Shown one piece after another: positions 17,590-26,175 of a stretch of DNA of 64,000 bases. The notes beneath the pieces are model-generated. The model was not told the DNA's origin and searched no databases. It saw nothing but the letters and a program-made list of their open reading frames with translations. The stretch is taken from positions 372,001 to 436,000 of the forward strand of contig NZ_AAXY01000001.1 of the NCBI RefSeq assembly GCF_000169375.1, in the 5' to 3' direction. The DNA is from Marinobacter sp. ELB17 (GTDB taxonomy: Bacteria; Pseudomonadota; Gammaproteobacteria; Pseudomonadales; Oleiphilaceae). Within the stretch, counting starts at the first letter, position 1. Each line of letters opens with the position of its first letter. A program made the translations under genes and the position numbers.

Positions 17590-19182
17590 ATGCCCTACTC
17601 AAAAGACGTTGATGCCCTTACCACTCTGTTGAAACAGAATCCTACCTGGAACGCCATCAAGCCTGAACACGCGGCCCGTATGCGCGCCCAGAACAAATTT
17701 CAGACCGGTCTGGATATCGCCAAGTACACCGCCAAGATTATGCGCGAAGACATGGCGAACTACGATAACGATACCTCTCAATACACCCAGTCTCTGGGTT
17801 GCTGGCACGGTTTTATCGGCCAGCAGAAGATGATCTCCATTAAGAAGCACTTCGGCGACACCTCACGCCGCTACCTGTACCTGTCCGGTTGGATGGTTGC
17901 CGCCCTGCGTTCAGAGTTCGGCCCGCTGCCAGATCAGTCCATGCACGAGAAAACCGCCGTATCCGGCCTGATTGGCGAGTTGTACACCTTTCTGCGTCAA
18001 GCCGATTCCTGGGAACTGAACCACCTGTTCCGTGATCTGGAAGAAGCTCAGAATGCCGGCGACAACGCCAAGGCCGAGCAGCTGATAAGCCAGATTGATA
18101 ACCACCAGACCCACATTGTGCCGATCATTGCCGACATCGATGCCGGTTTTGGTAACGCAGAAGCCACTTACCTGCTGGCCAGGCAGATGATTGAAGCCGG
18201 TGCCTGCTGTATCCAGATCGAAAACCAGGTATCTGACGAGAAGCAGTGCGGCCACCAGGACGGCAAAGTAACCGTTCCCCACGCCGACTTCCTGGCCAAG
18301 ATAAACGCTGTGCGTTTGGCCTTCCTGGAACTGGGTGTGGATGACGGCGTGATTGTTGCGCGTACTGACTCTTTGGGTGCTGGCCTGACTCAGAAGATTG
18401 CTGTAACCGAAGAGCCGGGTGATCTGGGCGACCAGTACAACAGCTTCATAGACGGTGACGTGATTGCCAAAGCCGAAGACATTAACAACGGCGATGTGGT
18501 GATCAAGCAGAACGGTCAGCTAGTCAAGCCCAAACGTCTGGCGTCTGGTTTGTTCCAGTTCAAGGCCGGTAGTGGCGAAGACCGGGTCATTCTGGATTGC
18601 ATCACCAGTCTGCAGAACGGCGCTGACATGTTGTGGATCGAAACCGAGAAGCCCCACGTTGGCCAGATCGCAGCCATGGTTAACCGCATCAAGGAAGTGG
18701 TTCCTAACGCCAAGCTGGTTTACAACAACAGCCCGTCGTTCAATTGGACCCTGAGCTTCCGCCAACAGGTGTTCGATTCCTGGAAAGAAGAAGGCAAAGA
18801 CGTATCGGCCTACGAGCGTGCTGCGCTGATGAGCGAAGAATACGATAGCACCGATCTAGGCAAGCTGGCCGACGAGTGGACAGCCAACTTCCAGCGCGAT
18901 GCCGCCCGTGAAGCCGGTGTGTTCCACCACCTGATCACGCTGCCGACTTACCACACGGCGGCCCTGTCGACCGACAACTTGGCCAAAGGCTACTTCGGTG
19001 CCGAAGGCATGCTGGCTTACGTGAAAGGTGTTCAGCGTAAAGAAATTCGCCAGGGTATCGCCACCGTCAAGCACCAGGACATGGCCGGCTCCAACATTGG
19101 TGACGACCACAAGGAATTCTTCGCTGGCGACGCCGCGTTGAAAGCCGGTGGTAAAGACAACACCATGAACCAGTTTGGCTAA
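17590..19182 (+). CDS. aceA: Isocitrate lyase, long form
   Basis: This enzyme splits isocitrate into succinate and glyoxylate, the entry to the glyoxylate shunt needed for growth on acetate or fatty acids. At 530 residues it belongs to the longer bacterial form. The active site has ADIDAGFGN at 181-189 and KQCGH at 218-222, the catalytic Cys being residue 220; the usual motif is KKCGH. It is a single-gene unit with AAAGGA before the ATG and a strong terminator after the stop. The 269-bp upstream gap is AT-rich and probably holds the promoter; malate synthase is not in this window. Confidence 0.97.
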   Translation: MPYSKDVDALTTLLKQNPTWNAIKPEHAARMRAQNKFQTGLDIAKYTAKIMREDMANYDNDTSQYTQSLGCWHGFIGQQKMISIKKHFGDTSRRYLYLSGWMVAALRSEFGPLPDQSMHEKTAVSGLIGELYTFLRQADSWELNHLFRDLEEAQNAGDNAKAEQLISQIDNHQTHIVPIIADIDAGFGNAEATYLLARQMIEAGACCIQIENQVSDEKQCGHQDGKVTVPHADFLAKINAVRLAFLELGVDDGVIVARTDSLGAGLTQKIAVTEEPGDLGDQYNSFIDGDVIAKAEDINNGDVVIKQNGQLVKPKRLASGLFQFKAGSGEDRVILDCITSLQNGADMLWIETEKPHVGQIAAMVNRIKEVVPNAKLVYNNSPSFNWTLSFRQQVFDSWKEEGKDVSAYERAALMSEEYDSTDLGKLADEWTANFQRDAAREAGVFHHLITLPTYHTAALSTDNLAKGYFGAEGMLAYVKGVQRKEIRQGIATVKHQDMAGSNIGDDHKEFFAGDAALKAGGKDNTMNQFG

Positions 19183-19232
19183 CAGGCTAATCTGACGCGG
19201 CAAGGACGCCGCAACGCCCTCTTCCGGGATTT

Positions 19233-19272
19233 AAAAACCCGCACTCTGGTTCGCCAGGTGCGGGTTTTTTTG
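19233..19272 (+). terminator. Rho-independent terminator of aceA
   Basis: AAAAACCCGCACTCTGG, loop TTCG, then CCAGGTGCGGGTTTTTTT form a long stem with one mismatch, followed by seven T. It lies 50 bp after the aceA stop. Confidence 0.92.
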
Positions 19273-19343
19273 TGGCGCCGGCTCAAGGTCGAGGCCTTGG
19301 TCTATGCTAATAGAAACAGCGTGTTCAGGCAGGAGCAGGGCGA

Positions 19344-21209
19344 TTGAATCTGGATCAAGGCATTGTGTTTACGGTATTGGGTATTACGCTGGCGCTGTTT
19401 ATCTGGAATCGACTGCGGTTTGATGTGGTGTCGATGCTGGCGTTGCTGGCGATGGCGTTCACCGGGCTGGTGCCCGCTGATGAACTGTTCAGTGGTTTTG
19501 GACACCCGGCGGTGATTACTGTGGCGGCTGTATTAGTGATCAGCCAGGGGCTGGTAAATGGCGGCGTGGTGGATGCGATCGCCCGATTATTGGGGCGTAT
19601 TGGTCACCGGCCAACCTTGCAGGTGCTTACGCTCACCTCAGTAGTAGCGCTTTGTTCCGGTTTTATCAATAACGTTGGCGCGCTGGCTTTGCTGATGCCA
19701 GTGGCTATCTGGATGTCCCGTGACGCCGGGCGCTCGCCCTCTATGCTGCTGATGCCGCTGGCGTTTGGCTCCTTGTTGGGGGGTACCGTCACCCTGATTG
19801 GCACGCCGCCGAACATTATCATTTCTTCCTATCGTCCCGAAGGCGCCTTTGGCCTGTTTGATTTTGCCCCGGTGGGCCTGGCGGTCACGGTGGCCGGTAT
19901 TGCGTTTATCACTCTGGTGGGCTGGCGTCTGACACCGCGGCGCGATGACGGCGGATCCGGCAAAAAGCTGTTCAGCGTGGGCGATTACGTCACCGAACTG
20001 CGAGTGCCGGAAGGCTCCGCCAGCGCTGGCGCCACCTTGCACTCACTGTTGACCGAATCTGGTGAGAGCGATGATCTGGCGGTGTTGGCCTTGATCCGTG
20101 AAGGCGCACGCAAGATCACTCCCTCAACCTTTACCGTAATGCGTGAAGGCGATTTGTTGTTAATTGAGGCCAATACCGAAAGTTTGCAGGCTTTTCTGGA
20201 CAATACCGATCTTGAGTTAGCCACCGGTGCGTTTTTGGCGCCGCAGCGCGAGCTAGGCAACGAGAGAACGAACGCGGACGAGCTACTTAAAGACTCCAGC
20301 GATGAGCCCAGCGCCGACGAAGAGGATGCTAAGGCGTCGATTAGTCTGGATGAAGGCGACTTGCAGTTGATGGAAGTGGTGGTTTCGCCAGGTTCAACCT
20401 TACTTGGACTGTCTGCTAACCGTTTGGGTTTGCGCGAACGCTATTTTCTGAATGTGGTGGCGGTGGCTCGCCGTGGCCAGCGTATTCAGAGCCGGTTAGG
20501 GGATATTCGCTTCCAGGCCGGCGACATTCTGCTGGTGCAGGGTACCCAGGATGGCCTCACAGACACTTTGATTACTCTGGGTTGCCTGCCGTTGGCAGAG
20601 CGCGGACTGCGGCTTGGGTCGTCACGTAAGGTAGCGCTGGCTGCCGCCGTATTCGGCGCCAGTATTGCGGCGGTGGTCAGCGGGCTGCTGAGCGCGCCGG
20701 TAGCGCTGGTGGGCGGTGCGGTGGCAATGGTCTTGGTGGGATTGTTGTCCGCGGAGGAGGCCTATAAGTCTATCGACTGGTCGATCATTGTCTTGCTGGC
20801 GGCGATGATTCCCGTCGGCCAGGCGCTGGAAAGCAGCGGCGGTGCCCAGTTACTGGCAAACCAGATGCTGGCACTGGGCGGTGACTTTTCGCTGGCTGCG
20901 GTGCTGGCCATGTTGCTGGTAGTCACTCTGCTGCTGTCGAATGTGATCAATAATGCCGCGGCCGCTATTGTGGTGGCGCCGGTCGCATTGAGCCTGGCAA
21001 CGTCGCTAAACGTGCCCACCGACGCGGTGTTGATGGCGGTAGCCGTAGGGGCCTCATCCGCCTTCATGACACCCATTGGCCACCAGTCCAATGCGTTGGT
21101 GATGGAGCCCGGCGGCTATCAGTTTGGCGACTACTGGCGCCTGGGTTTGCCGTTATCGATCATAGTGACTGCGGTGGCGGTGCCGATGATCATGTGGGTG
21201 TGGGCGTGA
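19344..21209 (+). CDS. SLC13/DASS-type anion permease with RCK-C domains
   Basis: This 621-residue protein has two hydrophobic halves. The N-terminal one contains SGFINNVGALALLMPVAIW and GGTVTLIGTPPNIIIS; the C-terminal one contains LLSNVINNAAAAIVVAPVAL and GASSAFMTPIGHQSNALVM, the mirrored motifs of SLC13 carriers. Between them lie two TrkA-C/RCK-C-like domains (about 205-300 and 330-415) separated by an acidic linker. Proteins of this build are annotated as sodium/sulfate or citrate-type carriers; the substrate is unknown. The start appears to be TTG at 19344 with AGGAG eight bases upstream. Confidence 0.88.
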   Translation: MNLDQGIVFTVLGITLALFIWNRLRFDVVSMLALLAMAFTGLVPADELFSGFGHPAVITVAAVLVISQGLVNGGVVDAIARLLGRIGHRPTLQVLTLTSVVALCSGFINNVGALALLMPVAIWMSRDAGRSPSMLLMPLAFGSLLGGTVTLIGTPPNIIISSYRPEGAFGLFDFAPVGLAVTVAGIAFITLVGWRLTPRRDDGGSGKKLFSVGDYVTELRVPEGSASAGATLHSLLTESGESDDLAVLALIREGARKITPSTFTVMREGDLLLIEANTESLQAFLDNTDLELATGAFLAPQRELGNERTNADELLKDSSDEPSADEEDAKASISLDEGDLQLMEVVVSPGSTLLGLSANRLGLRERYFLNVVAVARRGQRIQSRLGDIRFQAGDILLVQGTQDGLTDTLITLGCLPLAERGLRLGSSRKVALAAAVFGASIAAVVSGLLSAPVALVGGAVAMVLVGLLSAEEAYKSIDWSIIVLLAAMIPVGQALESSGGAQLLANQMLALGGDFSLAAVLAMLLVVTLLLSNVINNAAAAIVVAPVALSLATSLNVPTDAVLMAVAVGASSAFMTPIGHQSNALVMEPGGYQFGDYWRLGLPLSIIVTAVAVPMIMWVWA

Positions 21210-21602
21210 TATTGAGTATTGAGCATCCAGTGTTCCGTCTGGCTAATTCGGGAATCCTTTGTTTAGCGCTGAGGCTCTTATGTCGTCAATGTCGCTAAAT
21301 AGTGTCTGAGCTTTACACATTATATTTTTGTAGAGCCTTGATTTAGAGATTGAATACTTAAAATGCGGTATTTGAACCTGGCGGGTTGTATCAGTAATGG
21401 TACAGCCCGCTATTTTTTTGCGGCGAAGAAAAATGGCTTATTAAAATTAAATTTTCTAGTCATTAATGGCTTGTTGGTTTCTTTAAATTTTCTGGCACGG
21501 TTATCGTTTAGTGTTGTCTGTGAGTCTGCACCGGAACTTGACACAAGGTTTGCAGGAAGGGATGGGCTCAATCGCAGCTAACAACAAAGAAGGAATAACA
21601 TC
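21210..21602 (+). other. Intergenic region, AT-rich, with one terminator-like hairpin
   Basis: This 393-bp stretch carries no recognised gene. GCGGGTTGTA and TACAGCCCGC (21381-21410) form a 10-bp stem with one G-U pair, followed by TATTTTTTT, a good terminator. It is 170 bp past the permease stop, so it could end that transcript or a short RNA starting after TATATT at about 21321. The rest is AT-rich and precedes a small exported ORF. Confidence 0.55.
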
Positions 21603-21806
21603 ATGAATGCTAAAAAACTGCTAGCAATTGCTGTTGCATTGGGCCTGGGTGTGTCTGGCACCGTGTGGGCTGACCAGCAGGGTGACAATGCCGCGGTCCG
21701 AGGTGATAGATGCAATGCTGGTGGCTTGGTCCATCGGGGACGGATGGGTGTTAACGGCATTTTCCTGGGCGTGCGCCGGTGTTATGGCCAGAGTAACGGC
21801 GAATAG
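21603..21806 (+). CDS. Possible small exported protein
   Basis: This 67-residue ORF has a well-formed signal peptide: MNAKK, a hydrophobic core, and VWA before DQQ as the likely cleavage site. A ribosome site AGAAGGA stands nine bases before the ATG. The mature part is only about 43 residues, rich in Gly and Arg, with two Cys, and matches nothing I recognise. Because the upstream part looks like a real signal peptide while the tail looks random, it may be a gene damaged by a frameshift. It ends 42 bp before the convergent regulator gene. Confidence 0.4.
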   Translation: MNAKKLLAIAVALGLGVSGTVWADQQGDNAAVRGDRCNAGGLVHRGRMGVNGIFLGVRRCYGQSNGE

Positions 21807-21848
21807 ACATAGCCTGAGATGTCCACATGGGTGAATGCAAAAGGTGTG

Positions 21849-23243
21849 TCAGACACAATTTCCTTCAGAGTCTTCATTTGGGCGTAATGCTGCATGGTTG
21901 TGTTTTTCCAATAGGCGATAGAACGAAACGCGGGAAATAGCCAGCATGCGGGCTGCGGCGCTGATGTTGTGTTGCGTTAGGCTCAGGCTGCATGACAGAG
22001 CGTGACGTTCGGCCTCGTTGCGAAACGCAGAGAGTGTCAGTTGTGAAGGATTGCTGGGGGTTGGCAGTGCCGCCGGTAAGCCCAGGCTGCGGGGGCTGAT
22101 GGTGTTGTTGTCGCTGTCGCTGTCGCTGTCGCTGAGCAGCCCGGCTCGGCGCAAACGATTTTGCAGTTCGCGCAGATTACCGGGCCAGGTATGGTGCGCA
22201 AGCGCCGAGATGGCGGCGGTGCTGAGTTTTTTCGGGGTTTTGTTTTGATCTAAAAGTAACAGGGCGAGGGTAATAACGTCGTCGGGGCGCTGCCGAAGCG
22301 CAGGCATATTAATAATCAGGCTGCCCAGGCGATAGAACACATCGCTCCGGAACTCGCCCTGGCGAACCAACTCATCAAGGTCTGAAGAACTGGTTGCCAG
22401 AATTCGTACGTCCACGATGAACGATGTTTTGCCTCCAATGCGCTCAAGCCGGCCTTCCTGCAAAAAGGGCAGCAACGCCGATTGCTGTTTCATGCTGAGC
22501 TCATCAATACCGGCCAGCAACACTGTGCCCCGGTGCGCCTGTTCCAGGCGCCCCGGATGGGTTTTCAGAGCGTGGGTGAAGGCGCCTTTTTCGTAGCCGA
22601 ACAGCTCGCTTTGGATCAATGATTCTGGCAGCGCGGCGCAGTTAACAACCACAAGTGGGCCATAGCCACGGCTGCTGTTTTTCTGGATAAAGTGAGCGGC
22701 GGCTTCTTTACCGCTGCCGCTTTCGCCGGTGATTAACACCGGTTCGTCAACCGCGGCGAAGCGCCGTAGCAAGGCGCGGGTGTTGCAGATAGCGGGCGAT
22801 GAGCCCGTCAGCACAACATCATTAAAATCCGGTTCGCGCCGGTTGCCGTGGAAGCCTTCTGAGGTCTGGATTTGCAGTTCTGCCATGCCCCACAAATGCC
22901 CCAACATCGCGTTGAAGCGGCTTATATCCAACGGTGCCGAGTGGTAGTCAGAGCAGTAGCGGGCAATGAACCACTGGGTATCGGAACCCGGAGATGGATG
23001 GATGTCGACAATGGCAACCCAATAGCGCAGCCCTAGAAACTCAATCCAGCGATTAAAGTTACCGACATCGCTGACGTTGAACCGGCGCAGATCCGCCACG
23101 CCAACACGCGGGCCTGCACAGGACGGTGGCGCCAATGGCATATCGTCACTGGCGTTGATGGCGTACACCTGATACTCAGACCCAAATTCTGGTATGTCTG
23201 GTACGTGGGTTGATAGCCATATGAGCGTTCGGCATGGCGGCAT
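21849..23243 (-). CDS. VpsR-like enhancer-binding regulator with degenerate ATPase motifs
   Basis: This 464-residue protein has an N-terminal receiver-like domain (about 1-140), a sigma-54-activator-type AAA+ domain (about 145-355) and a Fis-type helix-turn-helix (about 425-448, ISAAARMLAISRVSFYRLL). Walker A is kept (GESGSGKE, 173-180). However, the sigma-54 contact loop reads GAFTHA instead of GAFTGA, and Walker B reads LLAGIDEL where active members have LFLDEIGEL. Such changes are known in VpsR, a c-di-GMP-dependent biofilm regulator that works without sigma-54, so a similar mode is inferred. The ATG at 23243 has GGAGG upstream; a longer frame to 23276 is less likely. A hexanucleotide repeat lies in the linker. 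Confidence 0.8.
   Translation of the reverse strand: MPPCRTLIWLSTHVPDIPEFGSEYQVYAINASDDMPLAPPSCAGPRVGVADLRRFNVSDVGNFNRWIEFLGLRYWVAIVDIHPSPGSDTQWFIARYCSDYHSAPLDISRFNAMLGHLWGMAELQIQTSEGFHGNRREPDFNDVVLTGSSPAICNTRALLRRFAAVDEPVLITGESGSGKEAAAHFIQKNSSRGYGPLVVVNCAALPESLIQSELFGYEKGAFTHALKTHPGRLEQAHRGTVLLAGIDELSMKQQSALLPFLQEGRLERIGGKTSFIVDVRILATSSSDLDELVRQGEFRSDVFYRLGSLIINMPALRQRPDDVITLALLLLDQNKTPKKLSTAAISALAHHTWPGNLRELQNRLRRAGLLSDSDSDSDNNTISPRSLGLPAALPTPSNPSQLTLSAFRNEAERHALSCSLSLTQHNISAAARMLAISRVSFYRLLEKHNHAALRPNEDSEGNCV
22111..22134. repeat. Hexanucleotide microsatellite inside the regulator gene
   Basis: Four perfect copies of TCGCTG (plus strand) encode an alternating Asp-Ser run in the linker between the AAA+ and HTH domains. 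Copy-number change would keep the frame and only alter linker length. Confidence 0.9.
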
Positions 23244-23439
23244 GAAAAACCTCCATTTCGTCACAACATAAGCCACACATCACGAACATTGAGTATTGCG
23301 TACAAAAACCCTATTCATAGATGGCTGCAAACAAAATTTAAAGCATAAGGTATGCCAGAGAACCTGCGAATCGGGTTATCAAACAGTTAGCAGAATCATC
23401 TATTGCGTGAAAAAATCGATGTGTAAAATTCGTTGACGT

Positions 23440-25023
23440 TTAGGCGGTCGAGGGCGGTTCGAAGCCGTCCGGCGCGGAAGCTTCCCGCTCCATGATGTGG
23501 CTTGCCAGGGCTACGCCGGTTTCGCTCATGGTCAGGTAGGCGTCGTTGGCGCCGGCTTCACGTATTTGGTGAGCTTCGTCCTGAAACATGGTGTGGGCCA
23601 CAATGTAGCCGGTGAAACCCATGCGCCGCAGCATGCGGGCGGCAATCAGTTTGCCTTCAATGTCGGCCATGGCGAGGATCACTGAATGCACCTGGGGCAT
23701 ATGCAGATTGCTCCAGAAGGTGGTGTCTTCGGCATCGGCAAACACCACATTGCGCCCCGCCACGCCGTGCTGGGTAATTTTGTTGGGGTCAGAATCCAGC
23801 CCGACCAGGGTCGGTTCGGTTTCGATCAGCCAGTCGTAAGCGGCGGTACCGGTACGCCCCATACCCATGATGAGAACCTTGGCGTCAGCCAGCGCCAAGG
23901 GCTGTTCGTCGGGGTGATGGTTATTGGTTTCGTAGCGTTCCAAGCGGCTGGCAAAGTGCTCGTAGAGGCTGTGAGCGATGCGATTCAGGGGTGCTGAAAT
24001 GATAAACGACAGCGCCACGCTGATGGCCAACGGCACCATCCACTGGGGCAAGGCAATGCTGGCTACAATCAGGCCGAATTCGCTGTAGTTGGTCAGCGCC
24101 AGCGACGTTAGAAAACTACTGCGCGCGCGCAGGCGAAACAGAATCATCAGGAAGAAAAACAGAAGTCCTTTCAACGGCAGAATCAGGCCGGCAGCCAGCG
24201 CAAACATCAGTGAATGGGTGTCTGGCAGCCCGCCAATGCCGATTTGCAGGAAAAACCCCACCAGGAATATTTCTTTCACACTCCACAGAGATTTGGCCAA
24301 CTCCTGACTGCGTGGGTGATTGGCCAGCACCGCACCAAACAGCAAAGCGCCAAGCTCGGAGCTCAAGCCCACGGCTTCAAAGCCCAAGCCGCCCAATACC
24401 AGCGCCAAAAGCATGCCCAACAGCACCAGTAGTTCATCGTGGCCGCTGGCATCCAGCAGGCGGAACAGCAATGGCCGCAGTAGCGGCAGGCCGAACACAA
24501 TCAAGGCCCATTCCGACGGCGTTTTACCCGCAGCCAGGCTCATTACGACCAGTGCGATCAGGTCTTGCATCACCAGAATACCGATGGCTACGCGGCCATG
24601 GAATGCACGCAACTCGCGCTTACTTTCCAGCACTTTAGCGACCAGAATAGTGGATGAAAACGACAGCGCCGCTGCCAGCATAAACGCAACGTACCAGGTA
24701 ATATCCAAAATCAGATACAGCCCGGGAGTGAACACAAAGCAGGTTATGCCAAAGTGCAGCAGGCTACCTCCAATAACCTCGGGGCTGATGATGGTCTTGA
24801 GTTTCAGCTTCAAGCCCACCGTAAACAGCATCAGTAACACGCCCAGGTGGGCAATGTGGCCTAATACTTCGGTGGGTTCGGCAGAGATATTGGAACCCGG
24901 GAACGCCGTTAGCGCGCTGAGTGTGAAACCGGCCGCCAGATAACCCACCAGGGGTGGCAAATGAACCACCTTGACCAGCAGGCCAAGACCAAACGCAAAG
25001 GATATCCATACTGCTTCAGGCAT
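23440..25023 (-). CDS. CPA2-family cation:proton antiporter with RCK-N domain (KefB/YbaL-like)
   Basis: A 527-residue inner-membrane protein with about twelve membrane segments to residue 370 (VGYLAAGFTLSAL, LMLFTVGLKLKLK, LSFSSTILVAKVLE). A cytosolic RCK-N domain of Rossmann type follows (KVLIMGMGRTGTAAYDWLI, about 395-510). There is no TrkA-C domain. Members exchange potassium or sodium for protons and respond to nucleotides or glutathione; the closest layout is E. coli YbaL. A canonical ribosome site is not obvious before ATG 25023. Confidence 0.9.
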   Translation of the reverse strand: MPEAVWISFAFGLGLLVKVVHLPPLVGYLAAGFTLSALTAFPGSNISAEPTEVLGHIAHLGVLLMLFTVGLKLKLKTIISPEVIGGSLLHFGITCFVFTPGLYLILDITWYVAFMLAAALSFSSTILVAKVLESKRELRAFHGRVAIGILVMQDLIALVVMSLAAGKTPSEWALIVFGLPLLRPLLFRLLDASGHDELLVLLGMLLALVLGGLGFEAVGLSSELGALLFGAVLANHPRSQELAKSLWSVKEIFLVGFFLQIGIGGLPDTHSLMFALAAGLILPLKGLLFFFLMILFRLRARSSFLTSLALTNYSEFGLIVASIALPQWMVPLAISVALSFIISAPLNRIAHSLYEHFASRLERYETNNHHPDEQPLALADAKVLIMGMGRTGTAAYDWLIETEPTLVGLDSDPNKITQHGVAGRNVVFADAEDTTFWSNLHMPQVHSVILAMADIEGKLIAARMLRRMGFTGYIVAHTMFQDEAHQIREAGANDAYLTMSETGVALASHIMEREASAPDGFEPPSTA

Positions 25024-25124
25024 GAGAGGTTCTTTCAGGGAAAACGGATTATGGTCAGCATAAGGCTACCTTGTTTTTCCCGGTCGTTGAAGCCGATAAC
25101 AACAGAGCCTCGTGCCTGTTTGTG

Positions 25125-26072
25125 TTACCCGGCTTTTGAAGCATGGGATTTGGCAAACTCCAGGAACAGACGAGCTGACTCTTCCGGTGTTTCAAGCATG
25201 GGCACGTGACCAACCCCGTCCAATACCTCAAGTCGTGCACCCGGGATGATGTCCACAAAGACTTCGCCGTTACGGTAGTTAATCACACGGTCTTCCTTGC
25301 CCCAGACGACCAGTACCGGGGCTTTGATGCGGCTGATGATACTGCGGAAATCCGTCTCGAATCCAGCGTCCCGGATGGCGGCAAAGATCACTTCATTTAC
25401 CGTCTGATTGGCAAGAGCCTGGTCTTCCATAACCCCAAGAACGGGCCAGGGAATAAACGGCTTTTTCTCAAGAGCGAAATCCATCAGACGCTCGAAATCG
25501 CCGGGTTTTGAGGGGATAAGCGGATTGTCACCAGCGACGACTAAATCAAACAGTTCGCTCTCGTACTCAAGAATACCAGCCGGGTCGAACAGTACGGCGG
25601 TTTTGATCTGTTCCGGATAAGCGGCGGCATACAAAGCCGTAATGGCGCCGCCCATGGAGTTGCCCATTATGTGCATCTCGGCAATGTCCAGAGCCTGAAG
25701 AATACGGGCAAGGTGAGCCACTTGCTGGTCCAGCCGATAACCGAGATCCAGCGGCTTGCTGCTTTCGCCGTGGCCCGGAAGGTCTATGGCATAAACGTTG
25801 AATTTATCTGTGAGCTCCCGGGCCATGCGGGTCCAGTTATCTTTGTTGGCACCAAAACCATGAACCATCACGATGGTATCGCCGCTGTTCATTTCTGCGT
25901 TTCGCAGGTACGCAATGTCCAGTTCGCCCAGGGTGATGCTGGCAGCCTCAAGTCCGGCGGTGGAACGCTCGAAGTCGATAGCCTTTTGGTATATGTCATG
26001 GCGGGAGCATGCGTTTAAAAGCACAATGGATAAGAGCAAGAAAAAGACGGCAGAGGGTGACTTTTGCAGCAT
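25125..26072 (-). CDS. Alpha/beta hydrolase lipoprotein
   Basis: This 315-residue protein has a lipoprotein signal with the lipidated Cys at residue 22 (LLNAC). The alpha/beta hydrolase core follows: oxyanion HGFG at 71-74, nucleophile elbow GNSMGG with Ser139, acid Asp261 and His289 in DGVGHVPM. The triad is complete, so it is probably an active esterase, lipase or C-C hydrolase tethered to the envelope. The substrate is unknown. The start is ATG 26072; the longer frame begins with TTG and would put polar residues before the signal. A terminator separates it from purD upstream. Confidence 0.87.
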   Translation of the reverse strand: MLQKSPSAVFFLLLSIVLLNACSRHDIYQKAIDFERSTAGLEAASITLGELDIAYLRNAEMNSGDTIVMVHGFGANKDNWTRMARELTDKFNVYAIDLPGHGESSKPLDLGYRLDQQVAHLARILQALDIAEMHIMGNSMGGAITALYAAAYPEQIKTAVLFDPAGILEYESELFDLVVAGDNPLIPSKPGDFERLMDFALEKKPFIPWPVLGVMEDQALANQTVNEVIFAAIRDAGFETDFRSIISRIKAPVLVVWGKEDRVINYRNGEVFVDIIPGARLEVLDGVGHVPMLETPEESARLFLEFAKSHASKAG

Positions 26073-26131
26073 TTGAGCAGTTCCAGGCTGTTTGTGTGAT
26101 GGGGCAGGCAAGTGAGTTCACATTACCCCAT

Positions 26132-26161
26132 AAAAAAGCCCGGTCAACGACCGGGCTTTTG
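26132..26161. terminator. Rho-independent terminator after purD
   Basis: AAAAAAGCCCGGTC, loop AACG, then ACCGGGCTTTTG form a perfect stem with flanking A and T runs. It ends the purH-purD transcript on the minus strand and isolates the lipoprotein gene. Confidence 0.9.
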
Positions 26162-26175
26162 CTCAGGATGTCGTA

